A DNA stretch of 64,000 nucleotides from Favolaschia claudopus (GCA_037176885.1 JAWWNJ010000085.1:124001-188000), one strand, 5' to 3'. Shown: positions 1 through 10,303, counted from the stretch's first letter. Numbers and translations: made by a program. Notes: generated from the sequence alone by a model not told the origin.

Positions 1-148
1 GAAACGACCTCAATGACGACCTCTGGTGGGGTGCTGGGAGCGGGGGCAATAACGATTCAGGAGAGGAGGAGAAGAGGTTGTCAGGTGAAGAGCGCAACGA
101 TGACAGGGAAAAAATCCTGCATCAGGGGGCATAATGAATGGAAGAGAG
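1..148 (-). ncRNA. Leftward spliced transcript, first exon only (unit 1)
   Basis: Start of the transcript fired leftward from the palindrome at 176-277, cut by the window start. The CT-rich first exon matches the one described at 8,620-10,133. Confidence 0.4.
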
Positions 149-175
149 AAAGTGGTGAGAGTTTGAAACAAGCCC

Positions 176-277
176 TTATATAGAGACGCGTACCGTTGGC
201 CTTGTTTGCGCGAATTCAACAAGGCGTGACTTTGTTGGTTCAACCAAATATAACCAACGGCACGCGTCTCTATATAA
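176..277. promoter_or_regulatory. Compound palindrome with twin TATA boxes (unit 1)
   Basis: The left arm 176-199 and right arm 254-277 are 24-nt inverted repeats with one mismatch. Each arm reads outward as ACGCGTCTCTATATAA, so a TATA box preceded by a MluI-type ACGCGT box faces both ways. Between the arms lie two smaller palindromes: GCCTTGTT (199-206) pairs with 218-225, and TTGGTTCAACCAA (235-247). The outer stem with two inner hairpins folds as a T-shaped three-way junction. A CT-rich stretch typical of fungal transcription starts follows the leftward TATA box. What is seen is the structure; divergent promoter function is inference. Confidence 0.8.
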
Positions 278-317
278 CGAGATGTTAGCCGAATACCTGC
301 CCACCTTTTCCACCCAA

Positions 318-1695
318 CTATGCCCTCGCTATGCAAAGCTTCTGGCGCTCAGTGAATATTTCCCGCTTCAAGATGTCACTTACCTCCTGGACGCCGGTCA
401 AGATGTTGATGGAAGGTGGATGGGTTGCATCCAGGACTGTTGGATTGGGCTGAGGGGGTTTACCTTGTCGTGCGCCGCTCGTTTTTCTTCTCCATTGATC
501 ACCCTCAGGCTGCTCAACATACTTGCTTGCGGGATAGATATTTCGATTTGACTTCAACCAACCTCCGCGCTGCTGCTTTTGGTATCAGAGCAATTCTTTT
601 CAAGGTTCGTTTTCATTCAAATTAGTTTACTCACGTGCTCTTCAAGGTCTTGTGTTGTGTGCTTCAAGCCATTCACAGCAACGTCCGATCCAAATCAACG
701 CTTCAATTCAACCCTTGCCATTTCTTCCTCAATCTGCGCGCGACTCGAAGACTCGACCCTCAGCTCTCCTCCTGCTAATTCCGCCCTCCTCCTTCATTCC
801 AACTGTCTGATTCCCGTCTCTTACCCTGAAAAACCAACCTCGTGCATCAACTCACAACATTTGATCATACCGCTTAAGTCTTACGTTCCACAGCTCAAAA
901 TAGTTTCTTGAGACAAATCAGGCAATATGATGTAGTAGATTGGCTGATTTATGGCTTGCAGGCGGCGGGAATCGGAGGTTGCTACAGGCCACCATTTTGC
1001 TTTCTTGTGTGTTGACAACGGCCGCGACGGCCGTTTTCGGGTTAGAAACATGTATATATACCATCCCTGTAACATAATCGCAAAATTGAAACCGTATTCT
1101 ATGCGCAAATCGCACTGCCAGGAAAGTTTACTTAGGACGCGAGAACGCATTGAAGATAACTGAGAACTTACCGCGAAGCTACCATTGAATTCCGTTAAGA
1201 AGAAGCAGAAGGCACTCAAGAGCTGAGTTGAAAGCAAGCACGAAGAGAGAGCCATAGGGGAGCGAGACGAGGGCGACGAAGTCGCGACGTGGTTTTTGGA
1301 AGAGTTGAACTTCCCTAATCGGGAGCTGTCAATCGCTCCGCGATTCCGGACCGGACGCCGATCCTTGCTTCTTTCACCCACCTCCGTTCAACATTTCTAG
1401 CTCTCTGCGACGAAACTCTCAAGGCAGGCCTCAAGTCGAATCGGAACTGTAATCTATATGCTATCTCTTTGCTATGTGTCTGAACTGGGCTTCGGTTCTC
1501 TGTGAGACTATGAGGATACTGCAATCTGCACACGACGCGTTCGAAACAAGATTGACAAGTCCTTACGATATTCATATCGCTTAGAAACTTACCCAACCGA
1601 CCCATTATGCCGTTCTGAGGTCCCACACACGCCGGCTGGCTCTCCGACGCCTTAGCAAAATTTCTCTCTTCTTCCACACCACTAGTTTCTTGTCT
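318..1695 (-). ncRNA. Region of minus-strand splice sites right of the palindrome (unit 1)
   Basis: Minus-strand donors GTAAGT occur near 1,592, 1,172 and 390, each with a matching acceptor 55-65 nt on (near 1,528, 1,116 and 336). This points to a spliced minus-strand transcript starting near 1,700. A 120-codon open stretch at 1,315-1,677 lacks an ATG at its start and closes soon after the first intron is removed. A plus-strand intron with a perfect CTAAC branch point lies at about 1,763-1,822, so a rightward transcript starting near 1,700 or at the palindrome is also possible. No protein family is recognised. Confidence 0.3.
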
Positions 1696-1815
1696 CTGGC
1701 CTTAGTCTGCGCTGCGCGAACCAACGACTATAGTTTTGGTATAACAAACTTGCGAGTTCTAAGGTAAGCTTCTAAGTTAAGTTTATGTCTTTGACTAACC
1801 TATTCTAATACTCGA

Positions 1816-2556
1816 TTACCAGGTCAAGCTCGACGTTATGGCGGCGAGCGCGACTTTCAACCTCGAACGCCTCCCGACTACCCTACAACCCGAATAGCCA
1901 ACAGTACGACTACAAAAAGAGTCTTCAATACATAGTTTCATAAAGCTACAGGTTCTCCTCGTCGCTGCGCGCTCAAGCCGCCCAAATCCGATCTCACCAA
2001 AATCACACCAAAACCCGACCACCGCAACCCAGCGAGCCTCCCACGCATAGGAGACCTCCAGAACTAGGACGCCGTCGTCGAGACGAGTGGAACGGGGCCC
2101 GGGATGTGTACGGAGGAGGAGGTCGGCATTTGCGTTCAACGACGTTGGCGGCGGCGGCGTGATCAACAAGTTCAACTTGCAATTCCCACGCCCTGGGCGG
2201 TCGAGGTGAGTGGAGGCGCAGGGTTCGGAGGCTAGAAAGTTACTTACCATGGACCTATAGGTACCCCTCCTCGACGGCGACGACGATGGCGGCGGCGGCG
2301 GCGAAGCGATGAGCTCGAGACTGAGGCGGGGGCATCGGTCAGGTTGCCTCTGGTGTAGGGATGAAGGAGACGGCGGCTTACCCGGGTCCTAGAGGTTGAG
2401 ATGGTGTCGACGACGCCGACGACAGCGACGACGACGAGGACAACAACACCGACGAGGGCAGGCGGGGGCGGAGGCGATGTTGAAATCGAGCGGTGGTGAC
2501 GGTGCTGGACCCCGGGGTGGGTAGGGGAGTAGGAGGGCAAGTGGGTGGGGGGTAGT
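1816..2556 (-). ncRNA. Leftward transcript from the second divergent promoter (unit 1)
   Basis: A minus-strand TATAAAG box lies at 2,584-2,590. Introns are visible at 2,321-2,381 and 2,193-2,247. If the second intron is retained, an uninterrupted 144-codon frame opens with an ATG at 2,250 and runs to 1,816; if it is removed, the ATG frame stops after 7 codons. The 144-codon frame is intact in all three units, but it is GC-rich and matches no family I know, so I treat coding as unproven. Confidence 0.35.
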
Positions 2557-2583
2557 ACTGAAGGTGAGTTGTTGTTCGCTCCT

Positions 2584-2669
2584 CTTTATACGAACGCGCT
2601 GCCGGTGCTGGGCTGAGTGGCTGGGCTGAGTTAAACGAGAGCACGTGCATGTTGAACATCCCTATATAA
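2584..2669. promoter_or_regulatory. Second divergent promoter, two outward TATA boxes (unit 1)
   Basis: A minus-strand TATAAAG (2,584-2,590) and a plus-strand TATATAA (2,663-2,669) sit 73 bp apart and face outward. CACGTGCATG lies between them. Copies are at 12,571-12,657 and 22,560-22,646. Confidence 0.55.
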
Positions 2670-2691
2670 GCAGCTCGACAAAACTCTCAAT

Positions 2692-5400
2692 TCCCCATCT
2701 CCCCCCACTTCTCTCCCACTTCCCTCTACCCTCTCCTGCCTCCTCCTGCCTCTTCGATACCTTCCCCGACCTCTACCAACATCTCCTCGACCCCCGCGGG
2801 CTTCCCTTCCCGACGGTTCGACTTGGCGCCGACATTGACCTCGACGACCGCGACGCCACCCGAGGTATACCGCCTCGTTCCTCCTTATTTGTGCTCTAAT
2901 ACTCATTTCTAGGTTTCTGTGCAACTCTTGCTCAAGTAGCCTTAGCAATACGGTCGCTGGCTTCGAGTTGGGCGCATGTCGAACTTCAACATTGGTATGT
3001 TTCTCTTACTTCTGATTGAGCTGCCTTAATCACTGGACTACTCTACAGCATTTCATCGTTAGATTCTGCCCGCTCGTTGCGCTCCCAAACCCACTTTCGC
3101 CAACCTCGAGTTCAACACCGTTCGATTTCGATTCAGTCCGGGTGGTGTTCACGAGCTTGAATGGGTTGGATACGGGTTTTCTAAACTAACAGGTGCGTCT
3201 CTTCATTCTATTTCTTTGTTCCCTTTCAACGTTCAACTGACCCGCCTTAATTCTAGTTCACCAACTTTTTGTAATCGATGCAAACGATTCACTCCGAACG
3301 ATACCAATGGGTACGTTTTCGTTCAATCTTTTATTTCAATTTCAACTTCGTTGACCTTCCTCTAGATTACTTCGATTTCAATTCAACGAACGCGTTCAAA
3401 GCCGGATTTTGTTGCTGTTCGAGCGTTGAAGTCTTTACATTGGTTTGGGTTTTGGGTTTTGTTCAAACGGTGCGTCGTTCTTAACTCTTCGTTCAATTCA
3501 ACTATGGAACTCACTCGTTCCCTTTCTACAGCTCGCCGAGTTGACCGATTCGGTCTCGATTCAACTTGAAATTCAACTCAACAGGTGCGTCTCCTTGTTC
3601 AAGTTGAATCGCAACTAAACTGACTTTCCGCTCCTCTAGAACTTGAATTCCGAGCACATTCACATCGGTATGTATTCTATGGTTGTTTCAACTTGAATAC
3701 GCTAGCTTACCTTCTATTTTACAGACCCACTGCTGTTTGTTGGCCTCGGATTGCGGGGAGAGTTTTGTTTGGATTAAATATTGGGTTCGGTTTTAATGGT
3801 GCGTCTCTTTAACTGGTTGATTTCTATTCAATTCAACTCACTTGACTCTTGTAGACTCTGTATTCACACGGGTTGACGGATTGGTCGCGATTTGCCTCAA
3901 TTGAATTGGTGCGTCCTTCTTGATCCTTCCTTTACAGTCAACATAGCTGACTTCGGTTGAATCGATAGCCACGCTTCCACTCTGTGGTTGGTGCGTGGCC
4001 TCTACGCTTCCTTTATTTCCATTTACTGACTCGATTATTTTCGACTTTTGGAGTTTGCCTTCGAACCTCGATGGATTAACTGTGAGGCTGAAAGGAGGGA
4101 TACTACTAGGCCGGTTGAAGGTGCGTTTCATTTCAATCTGCCATCATTGACCTCTACTGACTCGTTTCGATTTCCCAGCAGACTGTACGACGCCCATCTC
4201 AATGGTGCGCTCTCGATGATTTCAATCCCTACTGATTTTGTTTTGAAGCAGTCGAGTTGAACGAAGACTTTGGGGTTGGACCTGTTTATGGCTGAGATAC
4301 GGTTGCAGGTCCGTCACATTCTATCCTCTCGCTATACTTTCGTTCCACTGACCCTTTGACTTATTTTACAGTTGTTGATTTCGGGACGGACTGACTTTCG
4401 AGTCAACGAAGGCAGGTATGTAATCATTGACTTTGTATCGATCCTATCAAGGCATTACTGACTCGACTCAGGGACTCACGCCTCGCCTTTTCATCTCAAG
4501 CCTTCGCCCGGTGAGTTTACTCTATTCAATTTGTTTCACTGTTGACCTTCTCTTTCATTCAGATACCGTTCGTCGAGTTGTGGGTTCAAGCCATTCAATT
4601 CAGCGACGCCGACTTGTCTGAATCCTATCCTGAGTTGACTTCAAGGTAACGGTGTGTCTCGGCGAGCCCGACTTCATTCAAATAACTGCTGATCCCGACG
4701 CTTCATACCTTTAGCCCGAGACGAGGAGATTATCGCCGTATTCACGCAGTCATGCCGCCGCTTGCAAGTTGGGGTCGTTGGATTGCAGGCGGCGTATACA
4801 TTGGAGACTCGGTTCTATTGTTATGAGGTATGTTTGGACTTTTGATCTTCGTTCATATTCAAGTACTAACTAACTCAGAGAGTCCTTGTATCATCCATTT
4901 CGACTTGGACTTGGGCGTTGCCAAGGTACGTTTGCTTTGAGTTGGTTTGAGTTCGAGGTTGTTGACGGGACTTGGGACTCATAGATAGATATAATAAGGT
5001 ACTAGTAGTACTCTGAATCCTCCCTTGACTCGTACCTCGACTCGGATGGTGCGCACAAGGTACGTCGACCTTGACTTGAAGTATTGTCTAGTTGACTGAC
5101 TGACTTGTTATCTTACAGTGGCTCGAGCTATCCTTGAAGCTTGAAGCTCGAAGTCGTTTGGTTTCGCCGGAACGAGGTGAGGCTTCCTTTTTAATTATCT
5201 ACTTTGATTCAGCACTGAATTATACCTCCAGCGCATACACTCGAGGAAATGACCCAAGTCAGGTACGTCGTCGAATGTATCCTATTACTACTTGGATGCT
5301 CATTTGGATGCTCATTGACAGATTTAGACGCGCGCCGGACGGGACGAAGTAAATACTTGTAGATAGGATCCTCATGTAGACTTGAATTTGTTTCGTGTAC
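2692..5400 (+). ncRNA. Intron-dense rightward transcript, about 21 introns, apparently non-coding (unit 1)
   Basis: A TATATAA box at 2,663-2,669 is followed by a CT-rich start and then at least 21 introns of about 47-69 nt, the first at 2,865-2,912 and the last at 5,263-5,321. Donors are GTGCGT, GTATGT, GTACGT or GTGAGT. Nearly every intron has a CTGAC or CTAAC branch point 15-30 nt before TAG or CAG. Exons are only about 22-145 nt. The first ATG (2,977) opens 10 codons and then stops after the second intron. Single exons are open in one frame (one includes CNRC, near 3,280), but the open frames of neighbouring exons do not join. I therefore favour a spliced long non-coding RNA. Alternatives are a decayed protein gene or wrong choice of some splice sites. 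Confidence 0.6.
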
Positions 5401-5499
5401 AAGTAGATTAGATTCGAGTCAATGCAATTGAATTCAAATGAACTACGTAGATACAAACAAGTAGAATTACTTGACTAACTATCTACATACGAAACGCAC

Positions 5500-5506
5500 T
5501 ATAAAA
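5500..5506 (+). promoter_or_regulatory. TATA box of the second rightward transcript (unit 1)
   Basis: TATAAAA, about 30 bp before a GC-rich stretch that leads into the first intron of this transcript. Copies at 15,489 and 25,475. Confidence 0.5.
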
Positions 5507-5529
5507 GCGGCCATACGAGCCAGCGCGGG

Positions 5530-6700
5530 CAACTCGAAGGGCAGCCGAAGGCTGGGGCGGCAGGGTTTTGTCGCAGATGGTATGTTTTGATGCGGTATTC
5601 ACCGTTTAAAGGGTTTCGCTGACTTGTATTCGTAGGTGGTGCGCGAAGCGTCGACTTGGGGTTAGCTGGCGGAAGCCGAGGGGTCGTGGTGAGGCGACCG
5701 TGTGTCGAAGGTCAGCAGTGCTGAAGTAACGGTGCGTATCGACGCACCTTGGTATTCAAATGCCCACTGACTTGATTGTAGATCGCTGCGGGAATGCGAT
5801 CGTTCTACTTACAAGGCGAAGGCGAGTCAGCACAGGCGGAATGGGAGGTGAGCAACGCACCTTCATCGAGCAACAATACATAACAATCCAAGATATGTTG
5901 GTACAGGTCTATGGGCTGCAAGGAAGACGGTCAGAGGGAGATTGGTAAAGGTGCGTAGCGACGCACTGTTCTTGAATTCCTGGCTAACTCATTTGTACGC
6001 GGCACCACAGACGAAGCACGTGGGGTTTGTAGACTGGTGAAGAAGTCAGCGCCACGCGTGGGTGTAAAGGTAAAGGCAAAGCAAACGTACCGTTCTTGAA
6101 GGGATTGCGCTCACGAACATTCTTCCAGTTGTCTGCACATCCGAGCGCGTCTTCCTGTCGCGTTGGATTGCTGGTAATGCGCTGGAAACCGAGAAGGCAG
6201 CGCACAGGACAGACTGGTTGGTGAGTCAATGCATTCGAGGAATGAACGGGAGGCGAAGTCAAGGGGGCGTCAAATTGAAGTTGCAGGAAAGGACGATTGA
6301 GTGAGAGTCAGGACTTGGCGTAGGAGAGCGATTTGGGTGGAGAGCGCATTCTGCCGGTGCCGATGGATGGTAAGGGCCTTTGACTACGAGGGACTTGAAT
6401 TCGGGCAAGACTGGCCCAGCGGGAAATAAGGAAGCCATCGGAGAGGCATGAATACCCAGTGCTGTGGCGTCGAAACTTGAAAGGGCCAGCCAGGTACGTG
6501 TAGTGGTCAAGAACAACCTTCACCGGCAATTCCCGCGGTGTTTGAAACTCAATTCGGATTCGGGAATTGCAAGTCTGTAGAATCTCTGTTACTTGGTCAA
6601 TACAAATGAATACATTGTGTTAGCACTCTATCCTCGCCGGTAAGTATAGACTATTGTAGATGTAAGTAAATCCTTCCTCTCCTCCATCATGTAAGTAAGT
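5530..6700 (+). ncRNA. Second rightward spliced transcript, convergent with AFG1 (unit 1)
   Basis: A TATAAAA box at 5,500-5,506 is followed by introns at 5,580-5,635, 5,732-5,781, 5,848-5,892, 5,951-6,010, 6,070-6,128 and 6,221-6,286. In the second and fourth introns the donor lies in a hairpin: GGTGCGT/ACGCACC around ATCG (5,731-5,748) and GTGCGT/ACGCAC around AGCG (5,951-5,966). No reading frame joins across the exons that I checked. The transcript runs toward the 3' end of AFG1 at 6,724; its own end is unknown. Confidence 0.5.
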
Positions 6701-6723
6701 AGATCAGTACTCCGTCTTCAAGA

Positions 6724-8546
6724 TTAGTTATTAGATTCATCAGCCGCTCCTACAGCGCCCATTCCCGCAGTCTCCGCCCACTCCTTACTCTCCATCTGTA
6801 CAAGCCGAGAACAAGCCCGCGCAAAAGCGAAAATCTCCTCTTCGCCTGTGAACATAGAACTCTTCCCGACCAAGTCGGGCGAGAGACCCTATGCGACAAA
6901 TGGCTTAGTAGATGTAGCAGTTCGAATTGTGATAGACTGACCAGATCGTCCATGACGCCTCGCATGTGGTCAGACATTCCCTCCGTCTTTTCAGGTTCGC
7001 CTGCGAAGACTTGGTATATTGGCACTTCAGAGGTAATAAACAGCCGCGTCTGGAATGAGGTTAGGGATGACTTCTTCTGGCCGAAGCAAGAACAGAACAT
7101 ACCTTGCTTTCATAACAAGCTGCACGGTGGACCGTCAGCTGAGAAAAATATCGAAAAATTCCACTCACCGTCTATAAATGTAATAAATCTCCGGGCGAGA
7201 TCCTTGCGATCGACGCCCATCTTCCATACGTCGAGAAGAAACACGGTCCCGAAGACGCGTGTAATCTCAAGATAATCCGCTGCACTCAGCGGATTTCCGC
7301 ACAATTCCTGGAACGTGAATTTTGCCACGTTCGAGGTGGAAGCGGGAATGAGGAGCGTTCGCCCCCAGATTTGCAGTTTGCGGTTCTGGACAACACGCTC
7401 CGATTGGGTGAGGGACTCGAATATTGAATCTATGGTCTTGCTGGTTTGCGGTGACAAAGGGTGGTGGTAAGGCTTAATTGAAGAGGCGGCCCGCGCCATG
7501 CGTCGGTAATCTGTGGACGAGATCAAATTCCATACATGCAAAAAGGACAAACAATTATACCTGTACCGGAGTCGAGGTCGGTGACCTCAAACTGCGTCTT
7601 CAACAGCTCGATGGTAGGGATAAAGCTCGAGCGTTGAATACCATTCTTGTATAAATCATCGGGGTGACGACTGTCATCCAGTCAGCGGATGGCCGCACAT
7701 TATTCAGCCGCCAGCTCACTTGGAAGTCATCACACAGACCACTCCAAAATTTAAAAGGCTCTCTAACAGGCGCCGTAAAATCATCGCATCAGCGATATCC
7801 GTTACCTGTGCCACGCATGAACAAGTGCGGAATAGCTGGAGAACCAAACCAACAATACCTGGAATTCGTCGAAACATAGCACCGAGGCCTCGTTCGCGAG
7901 GTCTCGTGCGACGGGTAATATTGGATCTCCAACATTTCCAGCACGGGCCTTGATGGCATGTATTCGTTTGTGCACATCGATCATGAAGGCATGAAAATGT
8001 ACGCGTCGTTTGCGCTTAATACCCGCGGGAAGGGTCGAATAAAAGAGGTCCATGAGCATTGTCTTCCCAGTACCAACGTCCCCATAGAGGTATAGGCCCT
8101 TTGGTGCATTCGGAGGCGGGGCAATAGGATCGGTGTTTATACGGAATGATTCATCCAGCGAGGAACGTATACGAGAAAACTGTACTGCAACAATCACGCA
8201 ATTTTTCAAGCAATCTGCGAATATCGACGCACCAATGAAGGGGCCGGAGGCGGCGGAATTCTGGGAGGATGATAGTTGAGCAGTTTATCGTGCAAATCCT
8301 GGAGTTTCTGGATTATTCGAGTCTGGTGGTCGTCTCCTCGAAGTACACCCGTTCGAACGAGCTTTCTATACTGTGGTAACGGTTCTGGGAAAAGTCTATG
8401 GTCGAAATATAGCAAAGAAGACGCAGATTTCACAGTACCATTTGAAAATTCGTCAGCCCGCGTTGTTTCGGGAGGCGGCGGAACGTGTCGAGACGACGAT
8501 TCTGCCGCATGCGCGAGACTGGACTGGAGTCTTCTTCGAGGCGCAT
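6724..8546 (-). pseudogene. AFG1: 5'-truncated AFG1-family ATPase (unit 1)
   Basis: Reads like the intact gene at 26,701-28,590 from its codon 23 to the stop, with Walker A (GDVGTGKT) and Walker B (CFDEFQ) present. At 8,546 it breaks into the PPR fragment. A stop codon lies in frame two codons before the surviving AFG1 sequence, and the start codon and mitochondrial targeting region are gone. The first 329 bp next to the break differ from the intact copy at about 16 sites, while the rest is almost identical. A product could arise only from an internal start and would lack mitochondrial targeting. Confidence 0.85.
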
Positions 8547-8587
8547 CTCAAGCCCACTTTTCATATCTCGTTACTCCTGATCAGAGC
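8545..8587 (+). pseudogene. 43-bp fragment of a PPR gene at the unit junction (units 1/2)
   Basis: Plus-strand sequence from 8,545 encodes LKPTFHISLLLIRA, the same peptide as codons about 490-505 of the PPR gene at 43,199-46,915 (45,403-45,445, minus strand). Forty of 43 bases match, and the three differences are all transitions. Similarity stops abruptly on both sides. The first two bases (AT) are shared with AFG1, so the join has 2 bp of microhomology. The fragment cannot encode a PPR protein. Confidence 0.85.
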
Positions 8588-8619
8588 ACGCGTACGTGCT
8601 GGTTATCTTATCTAGCCGA

Positions 8620-10133
8620 GTGTGGCCCCGCTCTCAACTGCCCGCGAGGAGAAACCGCCCGTGTTGTCCGACCATAATCTCGGCGTTCCCGAAGGCAGAA
8701 ATGGCGGCCGGGTGTGAGCGTTGGGGGCGAAGGGAGTAGAGTGCAAAAAAAAAAGTAGAGTACTTACCTTGTAGTAGTAGCATGAATTTGAAGTAAACTG
8801 GCCCGGGGACACTGAATGAGCGAGAGGATTGGTTGGAGGAATTGCGACGCACCTGAGTTTGAGTTCGGTGGGATTTGAATGCCAAAAGGCGGCGATGGAC
8901 TCGTTGATAGAAATAACGGTGAAATCGGAGTTGGATTCGTCGGACGCGTCATTTTGGGAGTAGAACACATCTAGAAAGCGAATCATTAGAATAGAGAATA
9001 AATGGAAATGTAAGTACACGCACTTTGACGCGTCGCCTTGCTCAAGAGAACCCGAATTGAAAGCTCTGAAATATTCCTCGGCGTGTCTTGATGGTTGCGA
9101 TGACGGCGGCCTTGAGCGCGTCGCGTTGTTCGCGGGAAGGCGAGAATCGAACTTTGCAAATATTGAAGGCACTGAACGATATTAGCATCAAGAATGTTTG
9201 GAACAGTAAGAAGACACACCTCAACGCGACGTCTCGCTTGGCGGAACGCGAAAAATCAAATTTCCAAATTATCGACGCTTTGAAGATGCCACGACGTTGC
9301 TAGGGCTTATAGGACGCGTTGGTGGAGTCGACAGAACGATATTGGTCGCGGGAACGCGAAAAATCGAGGTTTGAAAGGCTGTGGCAAGATCAGCATCAAA
9401 TTTAGTTGAACTAAGAAAGCGACATACCCGGACGCGACACCTCGTTCGCGGGAACGCCAGAGCTCAAACCCAATCATTCTACAGTCCCGCACATGTTGAA
9501 TGTAACCGTCTTGCTCGGCGGAAGCCCAAAAGTCGAAGTTTCAACTTTGTCGGTGCGCTGAAAGTAAATCAATGTTGGGGACTGTAACGGATGACAAGGG
9601 AACGTACTTGTACGCGTTTCGTCGCTCACAGGAACGCGAAATCTAAATTTTGAATGTATACGACGCGTTAGGATGGCCTGAGACTGCGTTGGACGCGTCA
9701 GAATGAATACATAAGTTGAATAATGTTGAAGATCAACACACCTCATAGCAACCTCTCGCTCGCGGGACGTCCAAAACTCGAATCAGAATTTTGAGGGGTC
9801 GGGGATGAAGGGATACGCTGAAGAAAGACGTCAGTAAGTGTGGAAGATAACATAGACAGAATACAGACCTTGTACGACGCCTCAGATGGCGCGCCTCGGG
9901 GATCTCGGCGATGTTGAACTTCGAGTGCAAACTCAATTGCGGCGGCGGCGTCGAGGAGGTAGGTGGTAGTGGAGAAGAAGAGGAGAAACGACCTCAATGA
10001 CGACCTCTGGTGGGGTGCTGGGAGCGGGGGCAATAACGATTCAGGAGAGGAGGAGAAGAGGTTGTCAGGTGAAGAGCGCAACGATGACAGGGAAAAAATC
10101 CTGCATCAGGGGGGCATAATGAATGGAAGAGAG
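8620..10133 (-). ncRNA. Leftward multi-intron transcript from the palindrome, apparently non-coding (unit 2)
   Basis: On the minus strand a TATA box (10,161-10,168) is followed by a CT-rich start and a series of good introns: 9,818-9,868, 9,678-9,741, 9,558-9,607, 9,379-9,427, 9,172-9,219, 8,971-9,023 and 8,812-8,852 (41-64 nt, donors such as GTATGT and GTGCGT). The exons are 60-270 nt. Joining the first exons gives no frame with an ATG: the best open stretch lacks a start and stops in exon 2. Later joins also stop, for example just after the 8,971-9,023 intron. Several exons share a hairpin motif (see 9,126-9,780). The 3' end near 8,620 is a guess. Transcription and the lack of coding are inferences from sequence; a badly decayed gene is the alternative. 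Confidence 0.5.
9126..9780 (-). repeat. Seven degenerate copies of a hairpin exon motif (unit 2)
   Basis: On the plus strand the motif reads TCGCGGGAACGCGA followed by an A-rich stretch. Copies start near 9,129, 9,241, 9,346, 9,436, 9,503, 9,615 and 9,753, spaced 60-140 bp. Best copies form a stem TCGCG/CGCGA around a 4-base loop. Neighbouring copies are mostly separated by an intron of the minus-strand transcript, so splicing would bring the hairpins close together. Later copies (9,503, 9,753) are weak matches. Confidence 0.6.
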
Positions 10134-10161
10134 AAAGGTGGTGAGAGTTTGAAACAAGCCC

Positions 10162-10263
10162 TTATATAGAGACGCGTACCGTTGGCCTTGTTTGCGCGAA
10201 TTCAACAAGGCGTGACTTTGTTGGTTCAACCAAATATAACCAACGGCACGCGTCTCTATATAA
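10162..10263. promoter_or_regulatory. Compound palindrome with twin TATA boxes (unit 2)
   Basis: Same 102-bp structure as in unit 1, with arms 10,162-10,185 and 10,240-10,263. It separates the leftward spliced transcript (first exon below about 10,133) from the rightward side. Both arms and both inner hairpins are unchanged. Confidence 0.8.
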
Positions 10264-10303
10264 CGAGATGTTAGCCGAATACCTGCCCACCTTTTCCACC
10301 CAA

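Larger units (their letters stand above)
1..8546. repeat. Array unit 1 (left-truncated by the window)
   Basis: This is the rightmost 8.5 kb of a unit. It begins in the first exon of the leftward transcript next to the palindrome and ends at the AFG1/PPR junction. It carries more single-base indels than units 2 and 3, which could be real variation or assembly error. Confidence 0.95.

Noticed and set aside
282..551. 89-codon frame right of the palindrome as a protein gene
   Set aside because: Its ATG lies only about 5 bp past the TATA box, too close to be in the transcript. Its frame differs at the 3' end between units because of a one-base indel, and minus-strand splice signals cross it.
2865..5321. 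Introns of the dense transcript as box C/D snoRNA hosts
   Set aside because: CTGA occurs in most introns, but as the CTGAC branch point. Introns of 47-69 nt are too short, and only one or two have a sequence like box C.
8545..8587. C-to-T repeat-induced point mutation acting on the array
   Set aside because: The three differences in the PPR fragment are transitions, but the 16 differences in the AFG1 tract include many transversions, and the array copies are otherwise almost identical, so systematic mutation of repeats is not supported.
8276..8677. Plus-strand 133-codon frame opposite the AFG1 5' end
   Set aside because: It is antisense to AFG1 exon 1 and crosses the chimeric junction. The corresponding frame is different in the intact copy at 28,110-28,499.
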